DNA from: Pseudomonas putida
GTDB taxonomy: Bacteria > Pseudomonadota > Gammaproteobacteria > Pseudomonadales > Pseudomonadaceae
Assembly (NCBI RefSeq): GCF_028682175.1
Contig: NZ_JANHKS010000026.1
Location: forward strand, 19,611 to 83,610
Length of the DNA: 64,000 bases
Direction: 5' to 3'
Shown here: positions 18,248 through 27,016 of the stretch, piece after piece
Layout of the letters: each line of letters starts with the position of its first letter
Position numbering within the stretch: position 1 is the first letter of the stretch
Position numbers and translations under genes: made by a program
Notes under the pieces: model-generated
Database searches by the model: none
Told to the model about the DNA's origin: nothing
What the model saw: the letters and a program-made list of their open reading frames with translations, nothing else

Positions 18248-18341
18248 GACGCCGGCAAGCCGGACTGCTACGGATCGGGGATAAGCGACGAGGGTGCGCA
18301 CGCCCGATCTCCCGTAGCAGCACGGCTTGCCGGCGGGGGTG
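18248..18341. repeat. REP inverted pair
   Basis: ACGCCGGCAAGCCGGACTGC and an inverted GTAGCAGCACGGCTTGCCGG copy lie between the terminator and the receiver-domain gene. Confidence 0.8.
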
Positions 18342-18370
18342 TCCTGAAGGCGAACGAGGGAAGGTCGGGA

Positions 18371-18778
18371 CTACTGCCCGACCTTGTACACCTTCGGCTC
18401 TGGAAACAGATTGTTGAGCGTTTCCAGCAGCCGTACGTGGTAGATGGGTTTGCGGAATAGATCCAGCACCTGCAGGCGAAGCAAATCGCTGACATCCTCC
18501 ATGTCGGCGTGGCCTGAGGTGACGATCACCGGCAGGTGCTGGCGTGACGTGTGCTCGCGCAGGCGCTTGATCAGCGAGATGCCGCTTTCTTCGGGCATGC
18601 GCAGATCCGTGATCACCAGTGCGATATCCGGGTGCTCGGTCAGAATCTTCAGCGCCACCTTGACCGACGGCGCGGTAAAGCAGCAGAAACCCTCACCTTC
18701 GAGCAATTCGGCGAGTTCTTCGTTGGCGTCCTCTTCGTCGTCAACGAGCAGCAGTTGTTGGCGTGTAGGAGCGGGCAT
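18371..18778 (-). CDS. Single-domain response regulator (receiver only)
   Basis: A 135-residue protein consisting of one receiver domain. The acidic pocket is VDDEED (12-17), the phosphoacceptor is Asp58 in ITDLRMPEESG, the switch Thr/Ser is in VIVTSGHA, and the conserved Lys is in FRKP. There is no output domain. The start chosen is ATG at 18778 with AAGG upstream; a longer frame to 18859 adds an unlikely N-terminus. It lies just downstream of flp on the same strand. It could therefore be co-transcribed with the pilin gene and take phosphate from PprA or another kinase. That partnership is inference from position. Confidence 0.8.
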   Translation of the reverse strand: MPAPTRQQLLLVDDEEDANEELAELLEGEGFCCFTAPSVKVALKILTEHPDIALVITDLRMPEESGISLIKRLREHTSRQHLPVIVTSGHADMEDVSDLLRLQVLDLFRKPIYHVRLLETLNNLFPEPKVYKVGQ

Positions 18779-18827
18779 TTTCACGGCCTTGGCTGATTGA
18801 ACAAAAGAATTGCCAACTCGCGCTGAG

Positions 18828-19022
18828 TCACGTTGCTGCCGTGCCTCCAAGGGCCACAATGATTTCGTTGAACCGGGCTCTGATGGCAGTGCCCATAGGC
18901 GTGATCATCGCAAACAGCACCAGGGCGACCATCGCCACGATCACGGCATATTCGATGGCCGATGCGGCTTCCTCGTTCTTGACGAAGCGACGTAACAGGG
19001 CCGACAGGTAGGTTAGGTACAT
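18828..19022 (-). CDS. flp: Flp family type IVb pilin
   Basis: A 64-residue prepilin, the major subunit of Flp/Tad pili. It has a short basic leader, then the Flp signature SAIEYAVIVAMVALVLFAM, with Glu and Tyr of the EY pair at the +5 and +6 positions of the mature pilin. The residue before the expected FppA cleavage site is Ala (EEAASAIEY) rather than the usual Gly. The ribosome-binding site GAGGAGAAG lies directly upstream of the ATG at 19022. It is divergent from rcpC, the usual Pseudomonas arrangement. Tad pili act in surface attachment, aggregation and biofilm formation. Confidence 0.92.
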   Translation of the reverse strand: MYLTYLSALLRRFVKNEEAASAIEYAVIVAMVALVLFAMITPMGTAIRARFNEIIVALGGTAAT

Positions 19023-19343
19023 CTGACTTCTCCTCAGCGCCCTAGAGCGCTACTACGCGTTTGCAGCGTTGAACAATCCTTCGTACCCACAGCATTGACC
19101 CCAAACCCGTACTCCACAATCACAAGAAAGCATTAGTCGGAAAGTAGTAGTGGCAGCCGCATGGGCCGCTCTGCACCCTGACACCCGAACGGAGTGAATG
19201 CGCGGAAATTTCCGACAACTGATGGCGTTTTGGATGACCTCGACTACCTTCTAATAGCGAAAAGGATGAATGTTCATAGCCAACTGAATGACAGGTTGTC
19301 TCGTAACGTTTTCGAGGTTGTAGTCAGGCACGGGAGGGCCGTC
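19023..19343. promoter_or_regulatory. Divergent promoter region flp / rcpC
   Basis: This 321-base region separates flp from rcpC and should carry the promoters that PprB activates in P. aeruginosa. No consensus PprB site could be asserted from sequence alone. An in-frame GTG at 19194 would lengthen RcpC by 50 residues, but ATG at 19344 has the better ribosome-binding site. Confidence 0.55.
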
Positions 19344-20297
19344 ATGAGCAGTCGCGTCACAATGGGGCTGGCCGTGTTTTTTCTGTTGGGGGCGTTGTTT
19401 GCCGGGTATTGGGGGCTGGTGTTGAGTCGTCAGCCTGCGCCGGCAGCGGTGGCGCCCGTCAGCCAGGCTCAGGCGCCTGCAGCCGTCCCCGCGGCCGCTG
19501 AACAGCCTTCCCAGGACCCCACCCGTCAGCCCGTCGTGGTGCTGGCCCGGGACATTCCCGCCTACGAGCCCATCAAGGCCGACGACCTGATCGTCGAGCG
19601 CCTCAAGGTCGCGCCGCCCGGCAGTTTTTCCCGCACTGAAGAGGCCGTGGGGCGCATGTCCTGGCGCCCGCTTGCGGCGGGCACCTGGCTTACCGAGAAC
19701 AGCTTCGAAGCCGGTGGCAGCCTGGCGCGGATGATTCGTCCCGGCGAACGGGCGCTGGCGTTGTCCACCGACGAAATCATCGGCGCCGGCGGCCAGATCA
19801 GCCCCGGCGATTACGTAGACGTCTTGCTTTACCTCCCGTCTGATCAGACCTCCACGGACCGCAGCGCCCAGACCGTCGTGCCTGCCCTGCGGGTACTCAG
19901 CGTTGGCGCATTGCTGGGTCCGGTGAACCAGGGGCAGGACGATCAAAACGTCAGCCGCGATGAGCGTCTGCAGCAGCAGAAACTCAAGGTCAATGCGCGC
20001 AGCGTCGTGCTCGCGGTGCCGGAGCAACTGTTGAGCCGCCTGATGCTGGCGTCCCAGGCAGGTCCCTTGCGGCTGGCCGTACGCAGTGCCCAGGAGAAGA
20101 ACCTGGAACGCTACTGGGCCGGGGACAGCGACATCGCCACGCAACTGGACACGGTCAATCGCAACCTCGTGCATTTCAATCAGCTGAGCATGCAAAGCAC
20201 AGCCGCCCGCGTCCAGCCGGCAGGCAGCAGCACACCGCGCGGACCGAAGCCCATCGAAGTCATTCGTGGCAGCCAGGCCACCGCGCAAACCCCCTGA
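19344..20297 (+). CDS. rcpC: Flp pilus assembly protein RcpC/CpaB
   Basis: A 317-residue periplasmic protein of the Tad system with one N-terminal membrane segment at about residues 6-24 (MGLAVFFLLGALFAGYWGL). It is followed by an Ala/Pro-rich linker and an SAF-like domain (VVLARDIPAYEPIKADDLI) as in CpaB/RcpC. It is thought to help position the outer-membrane secretin. The start ATG at 19344 follows GGGAGG with good spacing. It is the first gene of the operon rcpC-rcpA-tadZ-tadA-tadB-tadC-tadD; only 21 bases separate it from rcpA. Confidence 0.9.
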   Translation: MSSRVTMGLAVFFLLGALFAGYWGLVLSRQPAPAAVAPVSQAQAPAAVPAAAEQPSQDPTRQPVVVLARDIPAYEPIKADDLIVERLKVAPPGSFSRTEEAVGRMSWRPLAAGTWLTENSFEAGGSLARMIRPGERALALSTDEIIGAGGQISPGDYVDVLLYLPSDQTSTDRSAQTVVPALRVLSVGALLGPVNQGQDDQNVSRDERLQQQKLKVNARSVVLAVPEQLLSRLMLASQAGPLRLAVRSAQEKNLERYWAGDSDIATQLDTVNRNLVHFNQLSMQSTAARVQPAGSSTPRGPKPIEVIRGSQATAQTP

Positions 20298-20318
20298 CCG
20301 AGCAAGGACCGCACATTC

Positions 20319-21575
20319 ATGAGTAACCGTTTCAAGCCGGTTTTGAACCGTATCGTGTCGGCCTTTTTGGCTGCGGGGTTGTATCAGGGGACTGTCGAAG
20401 CCGCTGCGGGCAACTGTTCCGCGTTGTCGGCGATGCCGGCTGCGCTGGAGATCGGGCAGGGCGTGCAGCAGGAAATGCGCTCGCCGGTGGCGATCACGCG
20501 CCTGGCGGTAGGCGAGCCGAAGATCGCTGACGTGCAGGTCAACGGCAACGACAACGGCGCCTTCCTGCTGACCGGCGTGGGGCCGGGCACCACCAGCCTG
20601 ATGATCTGGACCAATTGTTCCACCGCCCCTCGGCAGAGCATGGTCTTCGTGCGCGGTGCGGCCAAGGCGGCCATGACCGACACCTTGCTGCCACCCTCGG
20701 AAGACCCGCTGCTGCCCAGCCAGGTGCAGACCGACATCCGCTTCGTCGAAGTCAGCCGCACCAAGCTCAAGGAAGCCAGCACCTCGATCTTCGGCAGAGG
20801 CTCGAACAACTTCCTGTTCGGGTCCCCCGGCACAGTGCCGGGCGTGACCGTGACCCCCGGCACGGTTGGCGGTACGCGGCCCAATATTCCGCTGAACAAC
20901 AACAACTTCAACATCGTCTGGGGCGGCGGTAGCAGCAAGGTGCTGGGTATGCTCAACGCGATGGAAAGCAGCGGCTTCGCCTACACCCTGGCGCGACCCA
21001 GTCTTGTGGCCTTGAGCGGACAGAGCGCAAGTTTCCTGGCCGGTGGCGAGTTCCCGGTGCCGGTGCCCAATGGCGAAAGCAACGGTATTTCCATCGAGTA
21101 CAAGGAATACGGCGTGCGCCTGACCCTGACGCCCACCGTCGTCGGGCGCAACCGTATCTCCCTGAAAGTGGCGCCGGAGGTCAGCGAGCTGGACTTCACC
21201 GCCGGCGTGACCATCGCCGGAACCACCGTGCCGGCACTGAATGTGCGACGCACCGACACCAGCGTGTCGCTGGCCGATGGCGAGAGCTTCGTCATCAGCG
21301 GCCTGATCAACACCAGCAACATTGCGTCTGTGGACAAGTTTCCGGGCCTGGGCGATATCCCGGTGCTGGGCGCGCTGTTTCGCAGTTCGCAGATCAACCG
21401 CGACGAACGTGAACTGCTGATGATCGTCACCCCGCACCTGGTGCAGCCACTGGCCGCCAACGCGCAGTTGCCGTCGCTGCCGGGCGAGGCGCTGCGCAAC
21501 TACGACCCGAATTTCTACAAGATGTATTTCCTCGAAAACGGCAGCTTCGATCGCCGCAGCGGGTTATCGCAATGA
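20319..21575 (+). CDS. rcpA: Tad outer-membrane secretin RcpA/CpaC
   Basis: A 418-residue secretin that forms the outer-membrane channel for the Flp pilus. An N-terminal secretion signal (about residues 1-29) precedes a pilus-assembly N-domain with SPVAITRLAVGEPKIADVQV. The secretin core contains GGEFPVPVP, EYKEYGVRLTLTPTV and the terminal DIPVLGALFRS motif typical of the family. Its end overlaps the tadZ start by four bases (ATGA), which indicates translational coupling. The length agrees with P. aeruginosa RcpA. Confidence 0.93.
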   Translation: MSNRFKPVLNRIVSAFLAAGLYQGTVEAAAGNCSALSAMPAALEIGQGVQQEMRSPVAITRLAVGEPKIADVQVNGNDNGAFLLTGVGPGTTSLMIWTNCSTAPRQSMVFVRGAAKAAMTDTLLPPSEDPLLPSQVQTDIRFVEVSRTKLKEASTSIFGRGSNNFLFGSPGTVPGVTVTPGTVGGTRPNIPLNNNNFNIVWGGGSSKVLGMLNAMESSGFAYTLARPSLVALSGQSASFLAGGEFPVPVPNGESNGISIEYKEYGVRLTLTPTVVGRNRISLKVAPEVSELDFTAGVTIAGTTVPALNVRRTDTSVSLADGESFVISGLINTSNIASVDKFPGLGDIPVLGALFRSSQINRDERELLMIVTPHLVQPLAANAQLPSLPGEALRNYDPNFYKMYFLENGSFDRRSGLSQ

Positions 21576-22771
21576 GCCAGGGACCGAGCCTCAGCCAGAC
21601 GTTTCTGGCGATCACGCGCAACACCACCGACCTTGAATGGCTGCAAGGCGCGTTGGCGCCGCTGGGCCAGGTGGTCAGTGCCGGCACCGGCAGCCTCGAC
21701 GAACTGCTGGCGCTGGTGGACGTGACCTTTGCCAGCGTGGTGTTCGTGGGGCTCGACCGCGAGCACCTGATGAACCAGAGCGCGTTGATTGAAGGTGCCC
21801 TGGAAGCCAAGCCGATGCTGGCCATCGTCGCCCTGGGTGACGGCATGGACAACCAGTTGGTGCTCAACGCCATGCGCGCCGGGGCTCGGGATTTCGTGGC
21901 CTACGGTTCACGCTCGAGCGAAGTGGCCGGGCTCGTGCGGCGCCTTGGCAAGCGCCTGCCGGCCGTGGCGCCCAACCCGAACATGGGTGGCCTGACCGTG
22001 ATCTACGGCGCCCAGTGCGACGGCGATGGCGCCCTGGTGTCGGCGCACCTGGCATTGGTGGCGCAACAGAAAGGCCAGCGCACGCTGCTGCTCGACCTGG
22101 GCACCCCGCGCGGCGACAGCCTGGCGATGCTCAGCCTGGAATCGTCGTTCACCTTCGGCGACTCGGTGCGTCATTTGCGCAGGCTCGACTCGACCCTGAT
22201 CGACAGCGCCTTCACCGTCCATCCCAGCCAGTTGCGCATCCTGGCCTACGGCGAGGACGACATGCCGCTGGAGCACACCAGCGCCGCCGAGCTGTACATG
22301 CTGCTCAGCGCCTTGCGCCAGCATTTCCAGCACGTGGTGGTCAATCTCGTGGGCCAGCCGGACAGCGAATCGCTGCGCACCTTCGTCGCCCATTGCGACC
22401 AGTTGCTGTGGTACGTGGACCAGAACGTCATCGAGTGCCGGCGCAATCTGGCGATCCTCAATCTGTGGCGGGAAAAGGGCCTGAAGCTGCAGCAGGCCGG
22501 GCTGTTGGTGGACAAATACCTGCGCCAGGTCACACCCAATTCCGAGGCGCTGGAGAAGACCTTCGGCCTGCCTGCCATGGTGGTGCTGCCACTCAGCCCC
22601 GAGGTGCGCCTGAACGCCAAGAATCAGGGCCTGTCGCTGTTCGAGCTGTCGCCACGGGAGTCGTTGAGCGCGGGCCTGCGCAATCTGGGCGAGCGCCTGG
22701 CCAGTCAGTCCGATACCGCCAGCAAGCCGCGTGATGGCTGGCTGGGCCGGCTCTTGAGGGCCAACAAATGA
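21572..22771 (+). CDS. tadZ: Pilus localisation ATPase-like protein TadZ/CpaE
   Basis: A 399-residue protein with an N-terminal atypical receiver-like domain (about 1-135) and a C-terminal ParA/MinD-like domain. The expected P-loop position reads YGAQCDGDGALVS, with no Lys of the KGGxGKT type. Such degenerate P-loops are known for several TadZ proteins, which act as polar localisation factors rather than strong ATPases. Overlaps of four bases on both sides, with rcpA and tadA, place it firmly in the operon. Confidence 0.88.
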   Translation: MSQGPSLSQTFLAITRNTTDLEWLQGALAPLGQVVSAGTGSLDELLALVDVTFASVVFVGLDREHLMNQSALIEGALEAKPMLAIVALGDGMDNQLVLNAMRAGARDFVAYGSRSSEVAGLVRRLGKRLPAVAPNPNMGGLTVIYGAQCDGDGALVSAHLALVAQQKGQRTLLLDLGTPRGDSLAMLSLESSFTFGDSVRHLRRLDSTLIDSAFTVHPSQLRILAYGEDDMPLEHTSAAELYMLLSALRQHFQHVVVNLVGQPDSESLRTFVAHCDQLLWYVDQNVIECRRNLAILNLWREKGLKLQQAGLLVDKYLRQVTPNSEALEKTFGLPAMVVLPLSPEVRLNAKNQGLSLFELSPRESLSAGLRNLGERLASQSDTASKPRDGWLGRLLRANK

Positions 22772-24030
22772 AGAATGAAAAACTCTTTGGCGTGTCGTCC
22801 CGGCCAACGGAAAGCGGCGGCGATGGGCAGGGCCTGAAGCTGGTATTGCATCGCTACATCATCGACGCCATCGAAGAGAGCGGGCGCAACCTGCTCGAAG
22901 GCACGCGCCCGGCGCTGGCGCAGTTCGTTACCGACAAGGTGGCCGAATATGTCGCCCGCCTTAAGCTTGCGATCTCCCGCTACGAGATGGAGCGCCTGGC
23001 CGAGGAACTGGTGGACGAGCTCACCGGTTTCGGCCCTCTGGAAGTGCTGCTGCGCGACAAGTCGGTGACCGAGATTCTGGTCAACGGCCCCAACAAGGTG
23101 TTCATCGAGCGCGAAGGCGTGCTGCACCATTCGGACCTGCGTTTCATCGACTCGCATCACGTCGAGCGCGTCATCCAGCGCATTCTTGCGCCGCTGGGCC
23201 GGCGGCTGGACGAGTCCTCGCCGATGGTCGATGCGCGCCTGCCCGATGGCAGCCGGGTCAACGCGATTATCCCGCCGATTGCGCTGGACGGCCCCTGCGT
23301 GTCGATCCGGAAATTTCGCAAGGACATGCTCAGAAGCTCCGATCTGGTGGCCATGCAGACCATCGACCAGCCCATCTATGACTTCCTCGCCAGCGCCGTG
23401 AACAAGCGCTGCAACATCCTCATCAGTGGCGGTACCGGCACCGGCAAGACCACCATGCTCAACGTCTTGAGCCAGATGATCGACACTCATCAGCGGCTGG
23501 TGACCATCGAAGACGTCGCCGAATTGCAGCTGGGCCACCCCCACGTGGTGCGCCTGGAAACCCGTCCGCCGAATGCCGAAGGTCATGGCGAGGTGCGCGC
23601 CAGCGACCTGATTCGCAACGCCCTGCGGATGCGCCCGGACCGCATCATCCTGGGGGAAATTCGCGGCGTCGAAGTGCTCGATGTGATGACCGCCATGAAC
23701 ACCGGCCACGATGGCTCGATGAGTACGGTGCACGCCAACAATGCCCAGGACGCGCTGCTGCGCCTGGAAACCCTGGTGGGCCTGACCGGGCGGCAGATCG
23801 CCGAAAAGACCCTGCGCCAGATGATCTGCGCGGCGCTGGACGTGATCATCCAGCTGACCCGCATGCCCGACGGACGCCGCTGTGTCAGCGAGGTGGTGGA
23901 GGTGGTCGGCACCCGTGAAGACGTGTACGTGACCAACACCCTGTTCCGCCTGGACCGGCGCACCGGGTTTGGCTTCCTGCGCGAGGCGATCAACCCGGCG
24001 GGCGACAAGCTGCGCCAGCTCGATTACTAG
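22768..24030 (+). CDS. tadA: Tad secretion ATPase TadA/CpaF
   Basis: A 420-residue hexameric secretion ATPase that powers Flp pilus extension and, in some Tad systems, retraction. The N-terminal domain is followed by the Walker A box SGGTGTGKTTML at about residue 220, the Asp box region VTIEDVAELQL, the Walker B-like IILGEIRG and the His-box STVHANNAQDAL. All key elements of GspE-family ATPases are present. It is translationally coupled to tadZ through an ATGA overlap. Confidence 0.95.
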   Translation: MKNEKLFGVSSRPTESGGDGQGLKLVLHRYIIDAIEESGRNLLEGTRPALAQFVTDKVAEYVARLKLAISRYEMERLAEELVDELTGFGPLEVLLRDKSVTEILVNGPNKVFIEREGVLHHSDLRFIDSHHVERVIQRILAPLGRRLDESSPMVDARLPDGSRVNAIIPPIALDGPCVSIRKFRKDMLRSSDLVAMQTIDQPIYDFLASAVNKRCNILISGGTGTGKTTMLNVLSQMIDTHQRLVTIEDVAELQLGHPHVVRLETRPPNAEGHGEVRASDLIRNALRMRPDRIILGEIRGVEVLDVMTAMNTGHDGSMSTVHANNAQDALLRLETLVGLTGRQIAEKTLRQMICAALDVIIQLTRMPDGRRCVSEVVEVVGTREDVYVTNTLFRLDRRTGFGFLREAINPAGDKLRQLDY

Positions 24031-24066
24031 GCACCGCTCACAGGCGCAGCTCAGGGAGATCCGACA

Positions 24067-24951
24067 GTGAAGGGAGCCATCGTCCTCGGGCTGATATTCA
24101 TGCTGCTGACAGGGCTGTCGCTGTATCTGTTCTATCGCGGCCTGAACAAGGGCGCCAACGAACGGATCATGGCCCGGCTGGCATTGGGGCAGCCCGAGAA
24201 AGTCGCTGCCAGACCCGCTCTGGCGGCCATCGAGCGGGCGTTCCTGCGAGCCGGTCTGGGTCGTCCCACCGAGCGCTTGCCGCTGGCCCTGACGATCTGG
24301 CTGATGACCATGCTGCTGGGCTATGCGATGTACGACGGCTTTGGTCTGGCGCTGGGCATTCTGCTGCCGGTTATCGTGCTGCGCTTTTACGTCAGCTTCC
24401 GTTACCGGCGGCGCATGCAGCGCATGATTGCCCAGTTGCCGCAGTTGCTCGATCACACGGTGCGCAGCCTCAAATCCGGACGCACCCTGGGCGATGCGGT
24501 GCTCAATAGCATCGACGCCGCGGACCGTCCGCTGAGCGAGGCCATGTCGCGGATCAAGCGCAATGTGCAGTTGGGCATCACCCTGCCCGATGCGGTGCAG
24601 GACTTCGCCGAGTTGTATGAGCGCGACGAATTCCAGCTGTTCGCCCTGGGGCTGCGGGTCAACCACCGTTACGGCGGGAATGCCAGCGAGCTGCTGGAGA
24701 ACCTGATCCGGTTGATCCGCGAGCGTGAGCAGGGTGCGCGCCAGTTGCGGGCCATGACCGGGGAAACGCGCATGACGGCGGTGGTCCTGGGGCTGTTGCC
24801 GGTGGGCATGGTGGGGTACTTCATGGTGGTCAACCCGACGTACTTGCTGCACATGTGGAATGACGAGTCAGGATGGAAAATGCTTGCGGTTGCGTTCGTG
24901 ATGCAAACCCTGGGTTGCCTTGCGCTGTGGCGCATGTTGCGGAGCGTCTGA
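24067..24951 (+). CDS. tadB: Tad inner-membrane platform protein TadB
   Basis: A 294-residue protein with a T2SF/GspF-like domain (about residues 115-240) flanked by hydrophobic segments at the N-terminus (IVLGLIFMLLTGLSLYLFY), at about 77-100 and at the C-terminus. TadB and TadC form the inner-membrane platform on which TadA acts. It starts with GTG at 24067 after AGGGAG. tadC begins just one base after its stop. Confidence 0.92.
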   Translation: MKGAIVLGLIFMLLTGLSLYLFYRGLNKGANERIMARLALGQPEKVAARPALAAIERAFLRAGLGRPTERLPLALTIWLMTMLLGYAMYDGFGLALGILLPVIVLRFYVSFRYRRRMQRMIAQLPQLLDHTVRSLKSGRTLGDAVLNSIDAADRPLSEAMSRIKRNVQLGITLPDAVQDFAELYERDEFQLFALGLRVNHRYGGNASELLENLIRLIREREQGARQLRAMTGETRMTAVVLGLLPVGMVGYFMVVNPTYLLHMWNDESGWKMLAVAFVMQTLGCLALWRMLRSV

Positions 24952-24952
24952 G

Positions 24953-25840
24953 ATGGCCTTGATGCTGAGTGCGCTGCTGTTCGCCCTGGCCGGGTTTTTC
25001 CTGCTGCTGACTCTGGCCCGCCAGCGTCGCGCCGAGCGCCTGGCGTTGTCGCGTCTGCAGGGGCGGGTGGGGCGCGACAGCCGTGTCGGCATCCTGCTGC
25101 GGCTGTTGGGCGACAGCCGTTTCGGGCAGCGCTCGGTGAGCCTGGACAGCGAAACCCAGCTACTGCTCAACCGCATCGGCTGGCGCCGGGCGAGCCAGCG
25201 TTCAATGTTCGCGGCTTGCCAGGTGGGTGTTCCGGTGCTGGCGTTCAGTGTGGTGGTGTTGATTCAGACGCTGTTCTTCAGTGACACCGCCTACCCGATC
25301 ATGGCACCGGCATTTGCCCTGGGCCTGGGCTATCTGGCGCCCAAGCGGATTCTGGCCGCGGCGGCCTCTGCACGGCAGAAACGCGTAGTGGTGGAGGTTT
25401 CCACTTTTATCCCGCTGCTGCGGATCCTGTTCGAGTCCGGCATGGCGGTCGAGCAGGCGCTGCGGGTGCTCAGCAATGAAGGCGGGCGGCTGTTGCCGGT
25501 GCTGGCATCGGAGCTGCGGGCGATGCTGGTGCGTGTGGATTCGGGGCTGGAACTGGGCAACGAGTTGAACAAGGTCGCCACGCTGCTGGCGGTGGATGAG
25601 TTCAGCGACACCTGCGTGATTCTCAACCAGTTGATTCATCAGGGCGGTGGCGCGATGAAGTCGCTGCTGTCGCTCAAGCAATTGATCGATGACCGCAGGC
25701 TCACCCGGTTGCAGGAGTACATCTCCAAGCTCTCGGCGAAGATGTCGGTGGTGATGATGGTGTTTCTGTTTCCGGCCTTGCTGATCGTGTTGGCGGGGCC
25801 CGGGTTTATGGCGATCAGCAAGGCGTTGACTTCGCATTAG
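24953..25840 (+). CDS. tadC: Tad inner-membrane platform protein TadC
   Basis: A 295-residue second GspF-like platform subunit. Its N-terminal membrane segment is SALLFALAGFFLLLTLA, a middle pair spans about residues 85-125, and a C-terminal anchor covers VVMMVFLFPALLIVLAGPGF. The T2SF core includes FIPLLRILFESGMAVEQAL. The start ATG at 24953 is chosen because GGAG lies 8 bases upstream. The longer frame from 24920 would overlap tadB and add a Cys-rich, unlikely extension. Confidence 0.92.
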   Translation: MALMLSALLFALAGFFLLLTLARQRRAERLALSRLQGRVGRDSRVGILLRLLGDSRFGQRSVSLDSETQLLLNRIGWRRASQRSMFAACQVGVPVLAFSVVVLIQTLFFSDTAYPIMAPAFALGLGYLAPKRILAAAASARQKRVVVEVSTFIPLLRILFESGMAVEQALRVLSNEGGRLLPVLASELRAMLVRVDSGLELGNELNKVATLLAVDEFSDTCVILNQLIHQGGGAMKSLLSLKQLIDDRRLTRLQEYISKLSAKMSVVMMVFLFPALLIVLAGPGFMAISKALTSH

Positions 25841-25849
25841 GGAGTTTGA

Positions 25850-26575
25850 ATGAAAGCAATGATTGCAGCGTTGAGCCTCATCCTGCTGAGCGGCTGCGCC
25901 ACTGACGGCTCGGCGCCGTGGCTGGCCCAAGCTGGTGGCGGCAGTTGCGCCAAGCCTAGCTCCGATCAGGAGCTGGCGTTGAACATGGCCCAGGACATGG
26001 CCGACGAAGGCCGCCTGCACGCGAGCCTGGCGCATCTGGAGAGCTTGCCGCCGACGCTCCCCGAGGTGCGCCTGCGCAAGGCGCGGGTGCTGCGCCTGTT
26101 GGGCAGTCGCGAGTCCGAGCCGCTGTACAGGAGCCTGCTGGGCACCTGTCGGGCCGCCGAGGGCGAACATGGTCTGGGCCAGTTGGCGGCGGCGCGGGGC
26201 GATAACAATCAGGCGCTGATGCATTTGCAGGCTGCCGTGAAGCTGTCGCCCACCGACGAGAAGATTCGCAACGATCTGGGGGTGGTCTATCTCAACCAGC
26301 TCAAGCTCGATCAGGCGCGGTTCCAGTTTCTGACGGCCATGGAGCTCAAGCAGTCCGACACGCTGGCGGCGTTGAACCTGGTGACCTTGCTGATCTATCA
26401 GGATGAATGGACCCAGGCCGCCGAGCTTGTGTCCCGCAGCGGCTTGACGCCCGATCAGGTCAACGATGCCCAGGCCCGCGCGGAAAAACTCAGGGCCAGC
26501 CCCGCAGGGCTGACCATCAAGGCCGTCAAGGTGGCGGCGGTGAGCGACGTGCCTGACACAGGGAGACAGCCATGA
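25850..26575 (+). CDS. tadD: Tad lipoprotein TadD (TPR protein)
   Basis: A 241-residue lipoprotein with lipobox LLSGC (Cys at about 17) and TPR-like helices from about residue 45 to 200, including TDEKIRNDLGVVYLNQLKLD. TadD is a pilotin-like factor needed for secretin assembly and pilus formation. It follows tadC by 9 bases and overlaps the next small gene by four, so it belongs to the same operon. Confidence 0.9.
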   Translation: MKAMIAALSLILLSGCATDGSAPWLAQAGGGSCAKPSSDQELALNMAQDMADEGRLHASLAHLESLPPTLPEVRLRKARVLRLLGSRESEPLYRSLLGTCRAAEGEHGLGQLAAARGDNNQALMHLQAAVKLSPTDEKIRNDLGVVYLNQLKLDQARFQFLTAMELKQSDTLAALNLVTLLIYQDEWTQAAELVSRSGLTPDQVNDAQARAEKLRASPAGLTIKAVKVAAVSDVPDTGRQP

Positions 26576-26856
26576 ACCGGTTCATCATCAGTGCACTGGG
26601 CCTTTCAGTGATCTGCGGCACGGCGCTGGGGATAGAGCCGGGGCCGTCCTCGCCCTCGCAAAAGCAGACCGAAACCTGGCTCAACCTGCAAGCCAGCGGC
26701 CACGCCGCATCCCCCATCCCGCAAGCGGCCGCTCCCATTGAACGCGACCTGAGCATGCAGCGCTGGCTGGACAGTTATCAGCATCAGATTCCGGAGTTCT
26801 TCGAGCAGAAGAAGGGCGGCAGCGTGTCAGGCAGTGGCGGCTCGGGCGGCAACTAA
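26572..26856 (+). CDS. DUF3613 family small secreted protein
   Basis: A 94-residue protein with a cleavable signal peptide (about residues 1-20), a conserved core SQKQTETWLNLQASGHAAS and a Gly/Ser-rich end. It resembles DUF3613 proteins, which as I recall recur at the end of Tad operons in Pseudomonas and Burkholderia. Function unknown, presumably periplasmic and linked to pilus assembly. It overlaps tadD by four bases (ATGA) and is the last gene before a REP pair. Confidence 0.82.
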   Translation: MNRFIISALGLSVICGTALGIEPGPSSPSQKQTETWLNLQASGHAASPIPQAAAPIERDLSMQRWLDSYQHQIPEFFEQKKGGSVSGSGGSGGN

Positions 26857-26913
26857 AGCCTGTGTGATCAAATTCTTGCTGGCACACCCATTCCGTTCCT
26901 GTGCTTGCCGATT

Positions 26914-27006
26914 CCTGTGGGAGCGGGCTCGCCCGCGAAGGCGTTCGGTCAGTCACCATCAGGGCGGTATGACACACCGCCTTCGCGGGCAAGCCCGCTC
27001 CCACAA
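26914..27006. repeat. REP inverted pair (TGTGGGAGCGGGCTCGCCCGCGAAGGCG type)
   Basis: Two inverted arms with a 30-40-base loop separate the convergent Tad operon and pprB. This variant, with GGGAGCGGGC, is seen only here in the window. Confidence 0.85.
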
Positions 27007-27016
27007 AGCCGGGAAC

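Noticed and set aside
19251..21437. 728-codon minus-strand frame across rcpC and rcpA
   Set aside because: Antisense shadow of two conserved Tad genes; composition typical of reversed GC-rich codons.
22705..24852. 715-codon minus-strand frame opposite tadA and tadB
   Set aside because: Antisense shadow; tadA has all ATPase motifs on the plus strand.
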